In this document: in pieces, positions 19,498-29,357 of the stretch
Position numbering within the stretch: position 1 is the first letter of the stretch
Layout of the letters: every line of letters begins with the position of its first letter
Made by a program: the position numbers and the translations under genes
Source of the DNA: Kitasatospora sp. MAP12-44
GTDB lineage: Bacteria > Actinomycetota > Actinomycetes > Streptomycetales > Streptomycetaceae
Length of the DNA: 64,000 bases
Assembly: GCF_029892095.1 (NCBI RefSeq)
Contig: NZ_JARZAE010000004.1
Location: 3,658,001 to 3,722,000, forward strand
Reading direction: 5' to 3'
Notes under the pieces: generated by a model
What the model was told of the DNA's origin: nothing
Database searches by the model: none
Seen by the model: the letters and a program-made list of their open reading frames with translations, nothing else

Positions 19498-20304
19498 ATG
19501 CCTACGCCACATGGGTCCCGCGGCGGCATGGCCTTCAGCGCCGACGAAGTGCGCGTGCTGCGCCGTGCCCTCGCCCAAGCCCTCCACCCCGCTGTCCCCG
19601 CCCAACTGACGCTCAGTACGAGCGGCGCCGACCTCTGGGCGGAGGACGTCCAGGAGGCACTACGGCTGGCCGAGGCGATCGACGAGGCCGCCCAGGAAGG
19701 CGGCCGGCTGCGGAGCTTCCTGCTGGACGAGCTGTCCCGCTACCGCTCCGCACTGCCGGGCAGCGCCCGGGGGTATCTGGAACGGCTGGAGGAGGCCGTC
19801 ACCGACGGGTACCTGCCCAGTCCTGACGACCTGTCGGCGCTGCGCTCGCTGTCCCGGCTGCCCTGCGGCCCGGTCGAGCGCTCGCGCCGCTCGCGGCTGG
19901 CCGGCCGCTGCCACACGCTGGCCGAGGCCGCCGTCCGGGAGCGGCTGGCGCTCAGCACCGGCTTCCCGCACCCCGCCGTCGCGCCCGCTGCCGCGCCCCG
20001 CCATCTCGCCGCCGTGCCCAGCCCGACGCCGGCACCCTGCTACCTGTCCGCACTCGCCGCCGTCGCACCGAGCAGCCCCACCGAACGAGCTGGAGGACCG
20101 ATTCCGATGAGCAGCCCCACCGACCCCGCAGCCACTGCCGTGCCGGCCGACCCCGCCCACCGCACCCAGCGCGTCCCCACCCCGTCCGAGCTCTTCGCCC
20201 GCCGCCCCAAGCCCGCGCCCCACCCCACCGCGCACCCCAGCGCGCACACCACCGGCCGCCCGCCCGTCCGGCAGACCGAAGAGCTCGCCACCGGCACCGG
20301 CTGA
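19498..20304 (+). CDS. Conserved Streptomyces hypothetical protein upstream of lysS
   Basis: A 268-residue protein. The N-terminal ~155 residues are helical and charged (DEVRVLRRALAQAL, QEALRLAEAIDEAAQEGG, LLDELSRYRSALPG). The rest is a low-complexity Pro/Ala/Thr/His tail. No catalytic motif or membrane segment is visible, so it is probably cytosolic and partly disordered. The function is unknown. The start is set by the leaderless -10. A strong hairpin separates it from lysS. Confidence 0.75.
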   Translation: MPTPHGSRGGMAFSADEVRVLRRALAQALHPAVPAQLTLSTSGADLWAEDVQEALRLAEAIDEAAQEGGRLRSFLLDELSRYRSALPGSARGYLERLEEAVTDGYLPSPDDLSALRSLSRLPCGPVERSRRSRLAGRCHTLAEAAVRERLALSTGFPHPAVAPAAAPRHLAAVPSPTPAPCYLSALAAVAPSSPTERAGGPIPMSSPTDPAATAVPADPAHRTQRVPTPSELFARRPKPAPHPTAHPSAHTTGRPPVRQTEELATGTG

Positions 20305-20317
20305 CCGGCCGCTTCCG

Positions 20318-20357
20318 CACTGCCCCGCCATCACCGATATCCGGTGGCGGGGCAGTG
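20318..20357 (+). terminator. Hairpin terminator between hypothetical gene and lysS
   Basis: CACTGCCCCGCC and GGCGGGGCAGTG form a near-perfect stem around a GATATCC centre. There is no T-tract, as is usual in high-GC actinomycetes. Confidence 0.6.
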
Positions 20358-20369
20358 CCGTGCGGTCGC

Positions 20370-20375
20370 TACCCT
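20370..20375 (+). promoter_or_regulatory. -10 element (TACCCT) of a leaderless lysS promoter
   Basis: TACCCT ends 6 nt before the GTG at 20382, and no ribosome site lies between them. Confidence 0.4.
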
Positions 20376-20381
20376 GGTGAG

Positions 20382-21959
20382 GTGAGCGATCAGAACAGCC
20401 TCCCCGCGACCGACGACCTTCCCGAGCAGATGCGCGTCCGGCGCGAGAAGCTGGACCGGCTCCGCGCGGCCGGGGTCGACCCGTACCCCGTCGGCTTCCC
20501 CCGCACCACCTCGATCGCCGACCTCCGCGCCAAGCACCCCGACCTGGAGCCGGACACCGCGACCGGCGAGCGGGCCGGCGTCACCGGCCGGGTGATCCTC
20601 GCGCGCACCGGCGGCAAGCTCTGCTTCGCGACCCTGCGCGACGGCTCCGGCGACCTCCAGGTGATGTTCTCCCTGGACAAGCTCGGCCCCGAGCGGCTGG
20701 CCGACTGGAAGACCGACATCGACCTCGGCGACCAGGTGGGCGTCGAGGGCGAGGTGATCACCTCCAAGCGCGGTGAGCTGAGCATCATGGTGGACAGCTG
20801 GGCGCTGACCGCCAAGTGCCTGCGCCCGCTGCCCGACAAGCACAAGGGCCTGACCGACCCGGAGGCCCGGGTCCGCCAGCGCTACGTGGACCTGATCGTC
20901 AACCCCGAGGCCCGGGAGATGCTGCGGCTGCGCAGCGCGGTGGTCCGCTCGATCCGCAACACCTACGAGGAGCGCGGCTACCTCGAGGTCGAGACGCCGA
21001 TGCTGCAGCCGATCCACGGCGGGGCCAACGCCCGTCCGTTCATGACGCACATCAACGCGTACGGCATCGACCTGTACCTGCGGATCGCCACCGAGCTCTA
21101 CCTCAAGCGGCTGGTGGTCGGCGGCGCCGAGAAGGTCTTCGAGATCAACCGGAACTTCCGCAACGAGGGCGCCGACGCGACCCACAACCCGGAGTTCACC
21201 GCGCTGGAGTCGTACGAGGCCTACGGCGACTACGACACCCAGGCCGAGCTGATCCGCGCGATCATCATCAACGCGGCCCGGGACGCGCTGGGCACCACGG
21301 TGGTCCGCGGCACCGACCCGCACGGTGTCGAGCACGAGATCGACCTGGCCGAGCCGTGGGACGAGATCAGCGTCTACCCCGGCATCTCCGCCCGGCTGGG
21401 CACCGAGGTCACCCCCGAGAGCACCGTCGAGGAGCTGCGCAAGCTCGCCGACGCGGCCGGCGTCCCGTACGAGAAGGAGTGGGGCCACGGGCAGATCATC
21501 CTGGAGATGATCGAGCGCCTGCTGGAGGAGAACGCCGTCCGGCCGACCTTCATCAAGGACTACCCGACCGAGGTCTCCCCGCTGACCCGCCAGCACCGCT
21601 CGATCCCGGGCGTGGCTGAGAAGTGGGACCTGGTGATCTTCGGGACGGAGATCGGTACCGCCTACTCCGAGCTGATCGACCCGGTCGAGCAGCGCGCCCG
21701 GCTCACCGCGCAGTCGCTGCTGGCGGCCGGCGGCGACGTCGAGGCGATGCAGGTGGACGAGGACTTCCTGCGGGCGCTGGAGTACGCGATGCCGCCCACC
21801 GGTGGCCTCGGGCTCGGCGTCGACCGCCTGATCATGCTGCTCACCGGCAAGAACATCCGCGAGACGGTGCTCTTCCCGCTGGTCCGCCCGGACCACGCGC
21901 GGCCGGAGCCCAAGGGGAGCAAGGCCACCGCGGCCGACGAGAAGACCGAGGGAGAGTGA
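20382..21959 (+). CDS. lysS: Lysine-tRNA ligase, class II
   Basis: Charges tRNA-Lys. 525 residues. The N-terminal OB-fold anticodon domain spans about 60-175 (GVTGRVILARTGGKLCF). The class II catalytic core has motif 2 FEINRNFRNEGADATHNPEF and motif 3 GLGLGVDRLIMLLT. A short Lys/Glu-rich tail follows. The GTG start at 20382 is chosen over an upstream frame (20355) because of the leaderless -10 and because it gives the usual DQNSLP-type short N terminus. Confidence 0.96.
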   Translation: MSDQNSLPATDDLPEQMRVRREKLDRLRAAGVDPYPVGFPRTTSIADLRAKHPDLEPDTATGERAGVTGRVILARTGGKLCFATLRDGSGDLQVMFSLDKLGPERLADWKTDIDLGDQVGVEGEVITSKRGELSIMVDSWALTAKCLRPLPDKHKGLTDPEARVRQRYVDLIVNPEAREMLRLRSAVVRSIRNTYEERGYLEVETPMLQPIHGGANARPFMTHINAYGIDLYLRIATELYLKRLVVGGAEKVFEINRNFRNEGADATHNPEFTALESYEAYGDYDTQAELIRAIIINAARDALGTTVVRGTDPHGVEHEIDLAEPWDEISVYPGISARLGTEVTPESTVEELRKLADAAGVPYEKEWGHGQIILEMIERLLEENAVRPTFIKDYPTEVSPLTRQHRSIPGVAEKWDLVIFGTEIGTAYSELIDPVEQRARLTAQSLLAAGGDVEAMQVDEDFLRALEYAMPPTGGLGLGVDRLIMLLTGKNIRETVLFPLVRPDHARPEPKGSKATAADEKTEGE

Positions 21960-21963
21960 CCTG

Positions 21964-22128
21964 ATGCAGTATGTCAGCGCGATTGTGCCGCCACTGGTGA
22001 TGGCGATCGGTTTCGGTTTTCTGGTGCGGGCGATCATCCGCACCCAGGGCGGGGACCAGAAGGGCAAGGAGGACGCCGCCGCCGACGCACTGGCGTCCAC
22101 CGCTCCCGCGCCCCGCACGGCGGAATAG
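21964..22128 (+). CDS. Short single-pass membrane protein downstream of lysS
   Basis: A 54-residue protein starting MQYVSAIVPPLVMAIGFGF. One transmembrane helix fills residues ~4-24, followed by a charged tail with GGDQKGKEDAAADAL. The ATG is 4 nt after the lysS stop, with GGGAGAG as ribosome site inside the end of lysS. I recall a similar small protein at this place in other Streptomyces. The function is unknown. Confidence 0.7.
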   Translation: MQYVSAIVPPLVMAIGFGFLVRAIIRTQGGDQKGKEDAAADALASTAPAPRTAE

Positions 22129-22133
22129 CTCCC

Positions 22134-22161
22134 GCTTCTTCACCGCGGCTTCTTCACCGCA
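22134..22161. repeat. Tandem direct repeat, 2 x 14 bp
   Basis: GCTTCTTCACCGCG is followed directly by GCTTCTTCACCGCA, between the small membrane gene and its terminator hairpin. Confidence 0.6.
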
Positions 22162-22194
22162 GGCCGTCGTCCTTCATCGGGCGGCGGCCTGCGG
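22157..22194 (+). terminator. Hairpin terminator after the lysS unit
   Basis: CCGCAGGCCG and CGGCCTGCGG are perfectly complementary 10-mers around an 18-nt loop that can pair further. Confidence 0.6.
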
Positions 22195-22240
22195 CGCGCC
22201 GCGACGACGGCAGTTCGTGCGTTTTGTCCGATAGTTTCCC

Positions 22241-22246
22241 TAGGGT
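22241..22246 (+). promoter_or_regulatory. -10 element (TAGGGT) of a leaderless promoter
   Basis: TAGGGT ends 6 nt before the ATG of the BlaI-family gene at 22253. Confidence 0.45.
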
Positions 22247-22252
22247 TGCCCC

Positions 22253-22648
22253 ATGGTGCGGCCGCTCGGTGAACTGGAGAACGCCATCATGACCCGGGTG
22301 TGGGAGTGGAACCGCCCGGTCACCGTTCGCGAGGTTCTGCTCGATCTGCGCGAGGAACGGGATATCGCCTACACCACGGCGATGACCGTGCTCGACAAGC
22401 TCTACAGAAAGGGCTGGCTGCGCAGGGAACGCGCGGGCCGCGCCTATCGATATGAGCCGGTCTCCTCGCGCGAGGCGTACACCGCCGCGCTGATGAACGA
22501 GGCCTGGGCCACCAGCGACAATCCGGCGGCGGCCCTGGTGCACTTCTTCGGGCTGATGTCGCCCGAGCAGCGCGAGGCACTGCGGGACGCGCTGCGGGTG
22601 GCCGGACCGGACGCCACCGGGGAGACCGGCGAGCAGCCGACGCGATAA
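22253..22648 (+). CDS. BlaI/MecI/CopY-family transcriptional regulator
   Basis: A 131-residue winged-helix repressor. The N-terminal domain spans LGELENAIMTRVWEWNRP to TAMTVLDKLYRKGWLRRERAGRAYRYEP, with the C-terminal dimerisation helix after REAYTAAL. Members repress beta-lactamase, copper or cell-wall genes and are often inactivated by proteolysis by a BlaR/MecR-type sensor (family knowledge). No such sensor gene is adjacent here, so the signal is unknown. The next gene, argA, starts 10 nt after its stop, under a -10 that overlaps the stop. Confidence 0.9.
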   Translation: MVRPLGELENAIMTRVWEWNRPVTVREVLLDLREERDIAYTTAMTVLDKLYRKGWLRRERAGRAYRYEPVSSREAYTAALMNEAWATSDNPAAALVHFFGLMSPEQREALRDALRVAGPDATGETGEQPTR

Positions 22649-22651
22649 CGT
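22646..22651 (+). promoter_or_regulatory. -10 element (TAACGT) of a leaderless argA promoter
   Basis: TAACGT includes the TAA stop of the BlaI-type gene and ends 7 nt before the ATG at 22659. Confidence 0.4.
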
Positions 22652-22658
22652 CCCGCCC

Positions 22659-23186
22659 ATGGAGGTCACCATCCGCCGGGCGCGGACCAACGATGTCAGG
22701 ACCGTGCGACGGCTCATCGACGCTTACTCGCAGGACGGCATTCTGCTCGACAAGCCCACCGTCACCCTGTTCGAATCCGTCCAGGAGTTCTGGGTCGCCG
22801 AACGGCTGGACAACGGCGAAGTGGTCGCCTGCGGCGCGTTGCACGTGATGTGGCATGACCTCGCCGAGGTGCGCACACTCGCGGTGGATCCGATCTGCCG
22901 AGGTCACGGTGTCGGACATCGGCTACTTGAACAGTTGCTGGAGACCGCGCGGTGGCTCGGTGTACGTCGGATTTTCTGCTTGACGTTCGAGGTGGCGTTC
23001 TTCGCGAAACACGGCTTCGTCGAGATCGGTGAAACCGATGATGGTACGACAGACCCGGCTGTCATCGCTACGGAAGTGTATGAAGAACTCCTGCACTCGT
23101 ACGACGAAGGAGTCGCCGAGTTCCTCGGCCTGGAGCGAGTGAAGCCCAACACCCTGGGCAACTCGCGCATGCTACTGCATCTCTGA
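22659..23186 (+). CDS. argA: ArgA-type amino-acid N-acetyltransferase (GNAT)
   Basis: A 175-residue GNAT protein that closely resembles, as I recall, the short ArgA of Mycobacterium tuberculosis (Rv2747), which acetylates glutamate or glutamine for arginine synthesis. Shared landmarks are IRRARTNDVRTVRRLIDAY, ESVQEFWVAE, ACGALHVMWHDLAEVRTLAV, the acetyl-CoA loop CRGHGVGHRLL, and the closing VKPNTLGNSRMLL. No amino-acid kinase domain is fused, unlike E. coli ArgA. The ATG start appears leaderless. Confidence 0.88.
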   Translation: MEVTIRRARTNDVRTVRRLIDAYSQDGILLDKPTVTLFESVQEFWVAERLDNGEVVACGALHVMWHDLAEVRTLAVDPICRGHGVGHRLLEQLLETARWLGVRRIFCLTFEVAFFAKHGFVEIGETDDGTTDPAVIATEVYEELLHSYDEGVAEFLGLERVKPNTLGNSRMLLHL

Positions 23187-23314
23187 AGCGACGTCCGGGG
23201 GACTTGCCAGAGCGCTTGCCGGTCACGGCCCGAACAGTCCGGGGTTTGTGTTTTTCGAGAAAAGGCGGTTTCCTTTCCCTAAGGCATTGGGTCGTTAAGC
23301 GGAAAGGGAAGCCC

Positions 23315-23665
23315 GTGGCACAGAGGGTGCAGGTCATTCTTGAAGACGATCTCGACGGCGGTTCGGCGGACGAGACGGTGACGTTCGCCCTCGACGGCGT
23401 TGCCTACGAGATCGACCTCACGTCCGCCAACGCGGACAAACTGCGCAGCCTGTTGGCTCCGTATGTCGACAAGGGCCGCAAGCAGAGCGGTCGGCTCACC
23501 AGCGTTCGCCGGGCCGGCAGCCGCGGCACTGCGCGTCCGGCCGCCGGCAGCGCGGACACCGCCAAGATCCGCACGTGGGCGAAGGACAACGGATTCTCGG
23601 TCAACGACCGCGGCCGCGTCCCCAGCAATGTGCGTGAGGCGTACGAGGCGGCCAACGCCTCCTGA
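23315..23665 (+). CDS. lsr2: Lsr2 nucleoid-associated protein
   Basis: An actinobacterial H-NS-like xenogeneic silencer that binds AT-rich DNA and bridges it. 116 residues. The N-terminal oligomerisation domain spans AQRVQVILEDDLDGG to LLAPYVDKGRK. A flexible Arg/Ala linker leads to the C-terminal DNA-binding domain IRTWAKDNGFSVNDRGRVPS, whose RGR is the AT-minor-groove hook. The GTG at 23315 with GGAAAGGGAA upstream gives the standard length. It is a likely silencer of AT-rich promoters such as the one upstream of the encapsulin gene (inference). Confidence 0.96.
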   Translation: MAQRVQVILEDDLDGGSADETVTFALDGVAYEIDLTSANADKLRSLLAPYVDKGRKQSGRLTSVRRAGSRGTARPAAGSADTAKIRTWAKDNGFSVNDRGRVPSNVREAYEAANAS

Positions 23666-23681
23666 GGCGGCCGCGCCTCAG
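23662..23681. terminator. Bidirectional hairpin between lsr2 and its convergent neighbour
   Basis: CTGAGGC and GCCTCAG are perfect 7-nt arms around GGCCGC. The hairpin overlaps the lsr2 stop codon and the end of the opposite gene. Confidence 0.55.
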
Positions 23682-24256
23682 CGGGCCGGCGGCAGGCCGA
23701 GCCGGTCCCGGGCACAGGCCTCGGCCAGCCCGTCCAGCAGCCGCAGCAGACCCGGCGAGGCCAGGTCCAGACCGAGCGGCGGCCCGGCGGCCGCCCGGGC
23801 GCGTACCCAGCGGACGCTTCGCAGCGAGTGCCCGCCGGTCACGGGGCGCGGAGGATCATCCTCCGCGCCCCGCGGCCGTGGCACCTTCGCGCCGCCGGGC
23901 GGACGGCCGGTCGCCCGCAGGTCCAGGCCCAGCTCCGGCCCCCAGCCGAGCCAGCACAGCAGGCCGGGCACCAGCTCGGCGGTGCCCACCGCCAGGAGGT
24001 AGAGCGAGCGCTGGGCGCCCTGCGGGTCGGTGGCCCGCAGCACCGGCCCGGTCGGCCGGCCGAGCCGCTCCAGTCGGGCCAGTGCGGCCCTTCCGGCCCG
24101 GGCCGGGAGTTCGAGCCGATCCGAGTCCAGCAGTGCCGCACTCGGCCCGTCCGGCGCCTCCTGGCGAGCCTCCCCGGTGCGGCCTGCCGTGCCTTCGGGC
24201 CCGGGTCCGGCCGGCTGGGCTCCGGCGGACTGGGGCGGGGACGGCGGGGCACTCAC
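23678..24256 (-). CDS. SCO3374-like conserved hypothetical protein
   Basis: A 192-residue protein rich in Pro, Arg, Leu and Gly. I place it in the SCO3374 family because it lies between lsr2 and clpC, as I recall in Streptomyces coelicolor. The N terminus is low complexity; the core runs from ALLDSDRLELPARAGRAAL to LAVGTAELVPGLLCWLGWG. No catalytic motif or transmembrane helix is clear. It starts at GTG 24256 and is convergent with lsr2. The function is unknown. Confidence 0.7.
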   Translation of the reverse strand: MSAPPSPPQSAGAQPAGPGPEGTAGRTGEARQEAPDGPSAALLDSDRLELPARAGRAALARLERLGRPTGPVLRATDPQGAQRSLYLLAVGTAELVPGLLCWLGWGPELGLDLRATGRPPGGAKVPRPRGAEDDPPRPVTGGHSLRSVRWVRARAAAGPPLGLDLASPGLLRLLDGLAEACARDRLGLPPAR

Positions 24257-24344
24257 GACCTGTGCAACGCTGGAGCTGCGGACCGGTCACGCCGGCCACC
24301 CCGATTGGCCCTACCCGGGCCGCCGCCCGACCCCTGTCCGACCC

Positions 24345-24388
24345 CTGACCGGGCACTGACCGAGCGCTGACCGAGTGCTGACCGACCC
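24345..24388. repeat. Four tandem 11-bp repeats (CTGACCGAGYG type)
   Basis: The copies are CTGACCGGGCA, CTGACCGAGCG, CTGACCGAGTG and CTGACCGACCC in direct tandem, one per DNA helical turn. They lie about 90-130 nt upstream of the minus-strand gene start at 24256. Confidence 0.7.
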
Positions 24389-24413
24389 GGTACCGGCATA
24401 CCCGCGATGCTGA

Positions 24414-24432
24414 GGCCCCGTCATCCGGGGCC
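24414..24432. other. GC hairpin in the clpC upstream region
   Basis: GGCCCCG and CGGGGCC form perfect 7-nt arms around TCATC. The role is unknown. Confidence 0.5.
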
Positions 24433-24605
24433 CCGATCGGCAGACTTCTCGCCGAGCGAACAACACCAGCCGGGAAACTGCACGAGAACCGCCGCAATTT
24501 CCGGTATGAATGCAGGTGGGACGGGTCCAGGCCCGAACCGCAGGCAGGCCGCGAAGCCGGCGGACGAGGCGAGTGCACACCGTTCCACCGATCGGAGCGG
24601 AGCGT

Positions 24606-24619
24606 GTTCGCCATTGGCG
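24606..24619 (+). promoter_or_regulatory. ClgR-box-like operator of clpC
   Basis: GTTCGCCATTGGCG fits the GTTCGC-N5-GCG operator that I recall for ClgR, the actinobacterial activator of clp genes. It lies about 240 nt before the clpC ATG. ClgR itself is not encoded in the window. Confidence 0.55.
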
Positions 24620-24663
24620 TAGCGGGAACACGTGCATCGGGCGGACTAGCGGGAACACCGTCT

Positions 24664-24728
24664 CCCAACATCAGGTTGGGAAGGGTGTCGGCTGGTCGTG
24701 CAGCATGATTCCCCCATACACGTGGGGG
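24664..24728 (+). other. Two short hairpins in the clpC leader
   Basis: CCCAAC-ATCAG-GTTGGG (24664-24680) and CCCCCA-TACACG-TGGGGG (24711-24728) are perfect inverted repeats between the ClgR-box-like site and the start codon. Neither has a T-tract. Confidence 0.5.
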
Positions 24729-24858
24729 GAGATCCACCCTCTTCGCCCACCAACGGGCAAGAGGAGCCCCTGCCGCGCCGCTGAGCGGGACTAGCATGCG
24801 GAAGGACAGGGCGGGGACCGACCCCGAACTGCCCGACCGCTCTGAGGAGCGATTAACG

Positions 24859-27375
<2,517 letters not shown>

Positions 27376-27387
27376 CACCTCCCGCTC

Positions 27388-27431
27388 AAAAGCCCCGGCC
27401 CCCAGCTGATTCAGCTGGGGGCCGGGGCTTT
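27388..27431 (+). terminator. Strong rho-independent terminator of clpC
   Basis: A near-perfect stem AAAGCCCCGGCCCCCAGCTG / CAGCTGGGGGCCGGGGCTTT with a short loop, flanked by A and T residues. Confidence 0.9.
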
Positions 27432-27462
27432 CTGTCGCCGCACTTGCTGGTAGGTATGGGGA

Positions 27463-28051
27463 GTGCGCTTCGACTCCGTTCCGATGCCCGAAGACCATCC
27501 GGACCAGGCCCCGTGACACCCGCGGGTATCCGGTGCCGGCCATCACGCCCTGGGAGGGCGAGGAGCCGCAGTTCGCGCTCACCGACTACGGGCGCAGCGC
27601 CGACTGCGCCCGGCAGCGGCTCTGCTCGGTCTGCAACACCCTGATGCCGCGCGGCCCGGTCTGGCGGGTGGTGGGCGCCGCCGAGTCCGCCGCGATCGGC
27701 GAGGCGCTGGCGGCCGGTCGGCCGTACCGCAATCTCGCGCCGACCCTGGAGGCCCCCGGGCACCGCGCGTGCATGCTGTACGCCTCGATGGTCTGCCCCT
27801 ACCTGGCTCGCCCCAACGCGCGGCGCGGGCTGAGCGCCGAGCAGCCGGACGACCTGACCGCGCACGTGGTGCGCGGTGCCGTGCGGGGCGCGCTCGGCGC
27901 CGTGGTGGGGTTCGGCGACTACGAGTTCGCGGTCACCGGGAGCCAGGTGCTGTTCCGCTTCCTCGACGTGGTCGAGTTCCTGCCGCACGACACCGCGGAC
28001 ACCCACCTGGCCGAGCTGCGGGCCGAACTCGCCCGCCGGGAACCGCAGTAG
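27463..28051 (+). pseudogene. Conserved hypothetical gene, probably frameshifted near its 5' end
   Basis: The intact frame runs from GTG 27533 to 28051 (172 residues, PAITPWEGEEPQFALTDYG onward). It has a small cysteine cluster DCARQRLCSVC and a later CMLYASMVC, suggesting metal binding. Upstream, a different frame starting at GTG 27463 reads VRFDSVPMPEDHPDQAP and then stops at 27514-27516. The bases just before 27533 in the main frame read RDTRGYPV, without a start codon or ribosome site. A one-base indel near 27510 is the simplest reading. Alternatively the first frame is a leader peptide and the gene starts at 27533. The function is unknown. Confidence 0.5.
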
Positions 28052-28054
28052 GCG

Positions 28055-29167
28055 TCAGGCTCGGTAGGCGGGCAGACCGGCGACGCCGGAGATCAGCTTG
28101 GGGGCGGCCGAGCCGTTGGCCGGGAGGGTGACGACGCCCGCCGGGGTCCGGGCGGCGATGGTCTTGCCGTCCGGGGAGAACACGGGCTCGCTGTAGTCGG
28201 TGGTGGCGTTCGGCGTGAGGTCCTTGGTCTGGGCGGGGTTGTAGGTGGACGCCTCGAAGAGGTGGTCGTGCCCGCCGACGGAGCGGACGAAGACGATGTT
28301 CATCTCGTCGGAGGAAAGGTCGGGCTCGGAGCCCTTGGTCATCACACCGCCCTGCTGGCGCAGGTAGTCGTCACGGATGTAGACGTCGCCGTCGGCGGTG
28401 TTGGCGTAGACGGAGGTGCCGATGTGACCCGCGGCGTTCGGCCAGACGTTGCCGGTCGTCGGGTTGGGGGCCTCGTTGTCACCCGAGTTGTCGTACAGGC
28501 TCACCACCGCGGGGGTGCCGTGGACGGAGGAGGCCACGACGCGCTCCAGCTGCGAGACCCCGCCCTTGGACGCGGCGAAGAGGATGTTGTTCTTCGCCGG
28601 AACGCCGTTCACGTCCCCGGCGGCCGTCACCTGCCAGGTGGGGTGCGACCAGCTCTCGCCGCTGGGGGCGACGGCCACGGTGACCTTGCCGGTGCCGTCG
28701 GGGTTGCTGGTGACCAGGTTGCCCGCGCCGTCGATGAAGGCGGCCCGGCTGCCGTTCGGGGACCAGGCGAGGTCCCGGACGACGGTGCCGAAGTTGACCG
28801 AAGTCCCGTTCATCACCACGTAGTCGGTGCCGTTGCTGATGGTCAGCCCGGTGTGCGCGGTGCCGTTCAGGACCGGGACGGGAGCCGCGCTGGTCCGAGG
28901 GGCCGAGGGACGGGTGGAGGGGGTCTGCCCGCCGCCGGTCGGGGCCGTCGAGGTCGGGGTGGCGGAGGCGGAGTCCGTCGGGGTCGAGGTCGGGGCCGAG
29001 GACGAGCTGTCGGTCGGGGCGACGGTGACCGCCGAGGGCTTGGCGGGTGCGGCGCTGGTGCCGGTGGAGCCGGACGGGCCGCAGCCGGTCAGCAGCAGCG
29101 TGCCGGTGATCGTGGCGGTGAGGGCGATGGCGGCGGCGGTGCTGCGGCGGTTGGTGCGAGCGGACAT
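28055..29167 (-). CDS. Secreted lipoprotein with TolB/WD40-like repeats
   Basis: A 370-residue lipoprotein. The signal peptide is basic then hydrophobic, with lipobox LLTGC and acylated Cys29. A ~75-residue Ser/Thr/Pro linker follows. The rest consists of beta-propeller-like repeats recognisable by DLAWSPNGSRAAFIDGAGN, EPDLSSDEMNIVFVRS and EPVFSPDGKTIAAR. Such propellers usually mediate protein or ligand contacts outside the membrane; the partner is unknown. It starts at ATG 29167. The minus-strand gene upstream, the STAND ATPase, ends 190 nt away. Confidence 0.85.
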   Translation of the reverse strand: MSARTNRRSTAAAIALTATITGTLLLTGCGPSGSTGTSAAPAKPSAVTVAPTDSSSSAPTSTPTDSASATPTSTAPTGGGQTPSTRPSAPRTSAAPVPVLNGTAHTGLTISNGTDYVVMNGTSVNFGTVVRDLAWSPNGSRAAFIDGAGNLVTSNPDGTGKVTVAVAPSGESWSHPTWQVTAAGDVNGVPAKNNILFAASKGGVSQLERVVASSVHGTPAVVSLYDNSGDNEAPNPTTGNVWPNAAGHIGTSVYANTADGDVYIRDDYLRQQGGVMTKGSEPDLSSDEMNIVFVRSVGGHDHLFEASTYNPAQTKDLTPNATTDYSEPVFSPDGKTIAARTPAGVVTLPANGSAAPKLISGVAGLPAYRA

Positions 29168-29357
29168 GAGCGGTTCCCCCAGGGACCTGGATGCGACGTA
29201 CGGGATGCTCGCGTGAGCCGCGCCGCCATCCTGGGGCCTTCAGTTGCCCGTTCGACTGGTTGCTGCTCTGTGCGATGTAAGAAGCCTGTCAGCGCCGGGT
29301 CCGGGATCTGTGTGGCGTCCGTCACGGCTGCGCAACAGAGCCGGGCGTGAGAGGCCG

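Larger units (their letters stand above)
24257..24858. other. 602-nt gene-free region upstream of clpC
   Basis: I see no credible gene here. It holds four 11-bp tandem repeats (24345-24388), a GC hairpin (24414-24432), a ClgR-box-like sequence (24606-24619), two copies of TAGCGGGAACAC (24620-24631 and 24647-24658) and two further short hairpins before the clpC start. Together this looks like the promoter and leader of clpC plus the promoter of the divergent hypothetical gene. Confidence 0.6.

Noticed and set aside
22253-22648. Beta-lactamase resistance locus
   Set aside because: The BlaI-type regulator has no BlaR/MecR sensor or beta-lactamase gene nearby.
24345-24388. CRISPR array
   Set aside because: The repeats here and at 34382-34441 are 11-15 bp, directly abutting, with no spacers and no cas genes.
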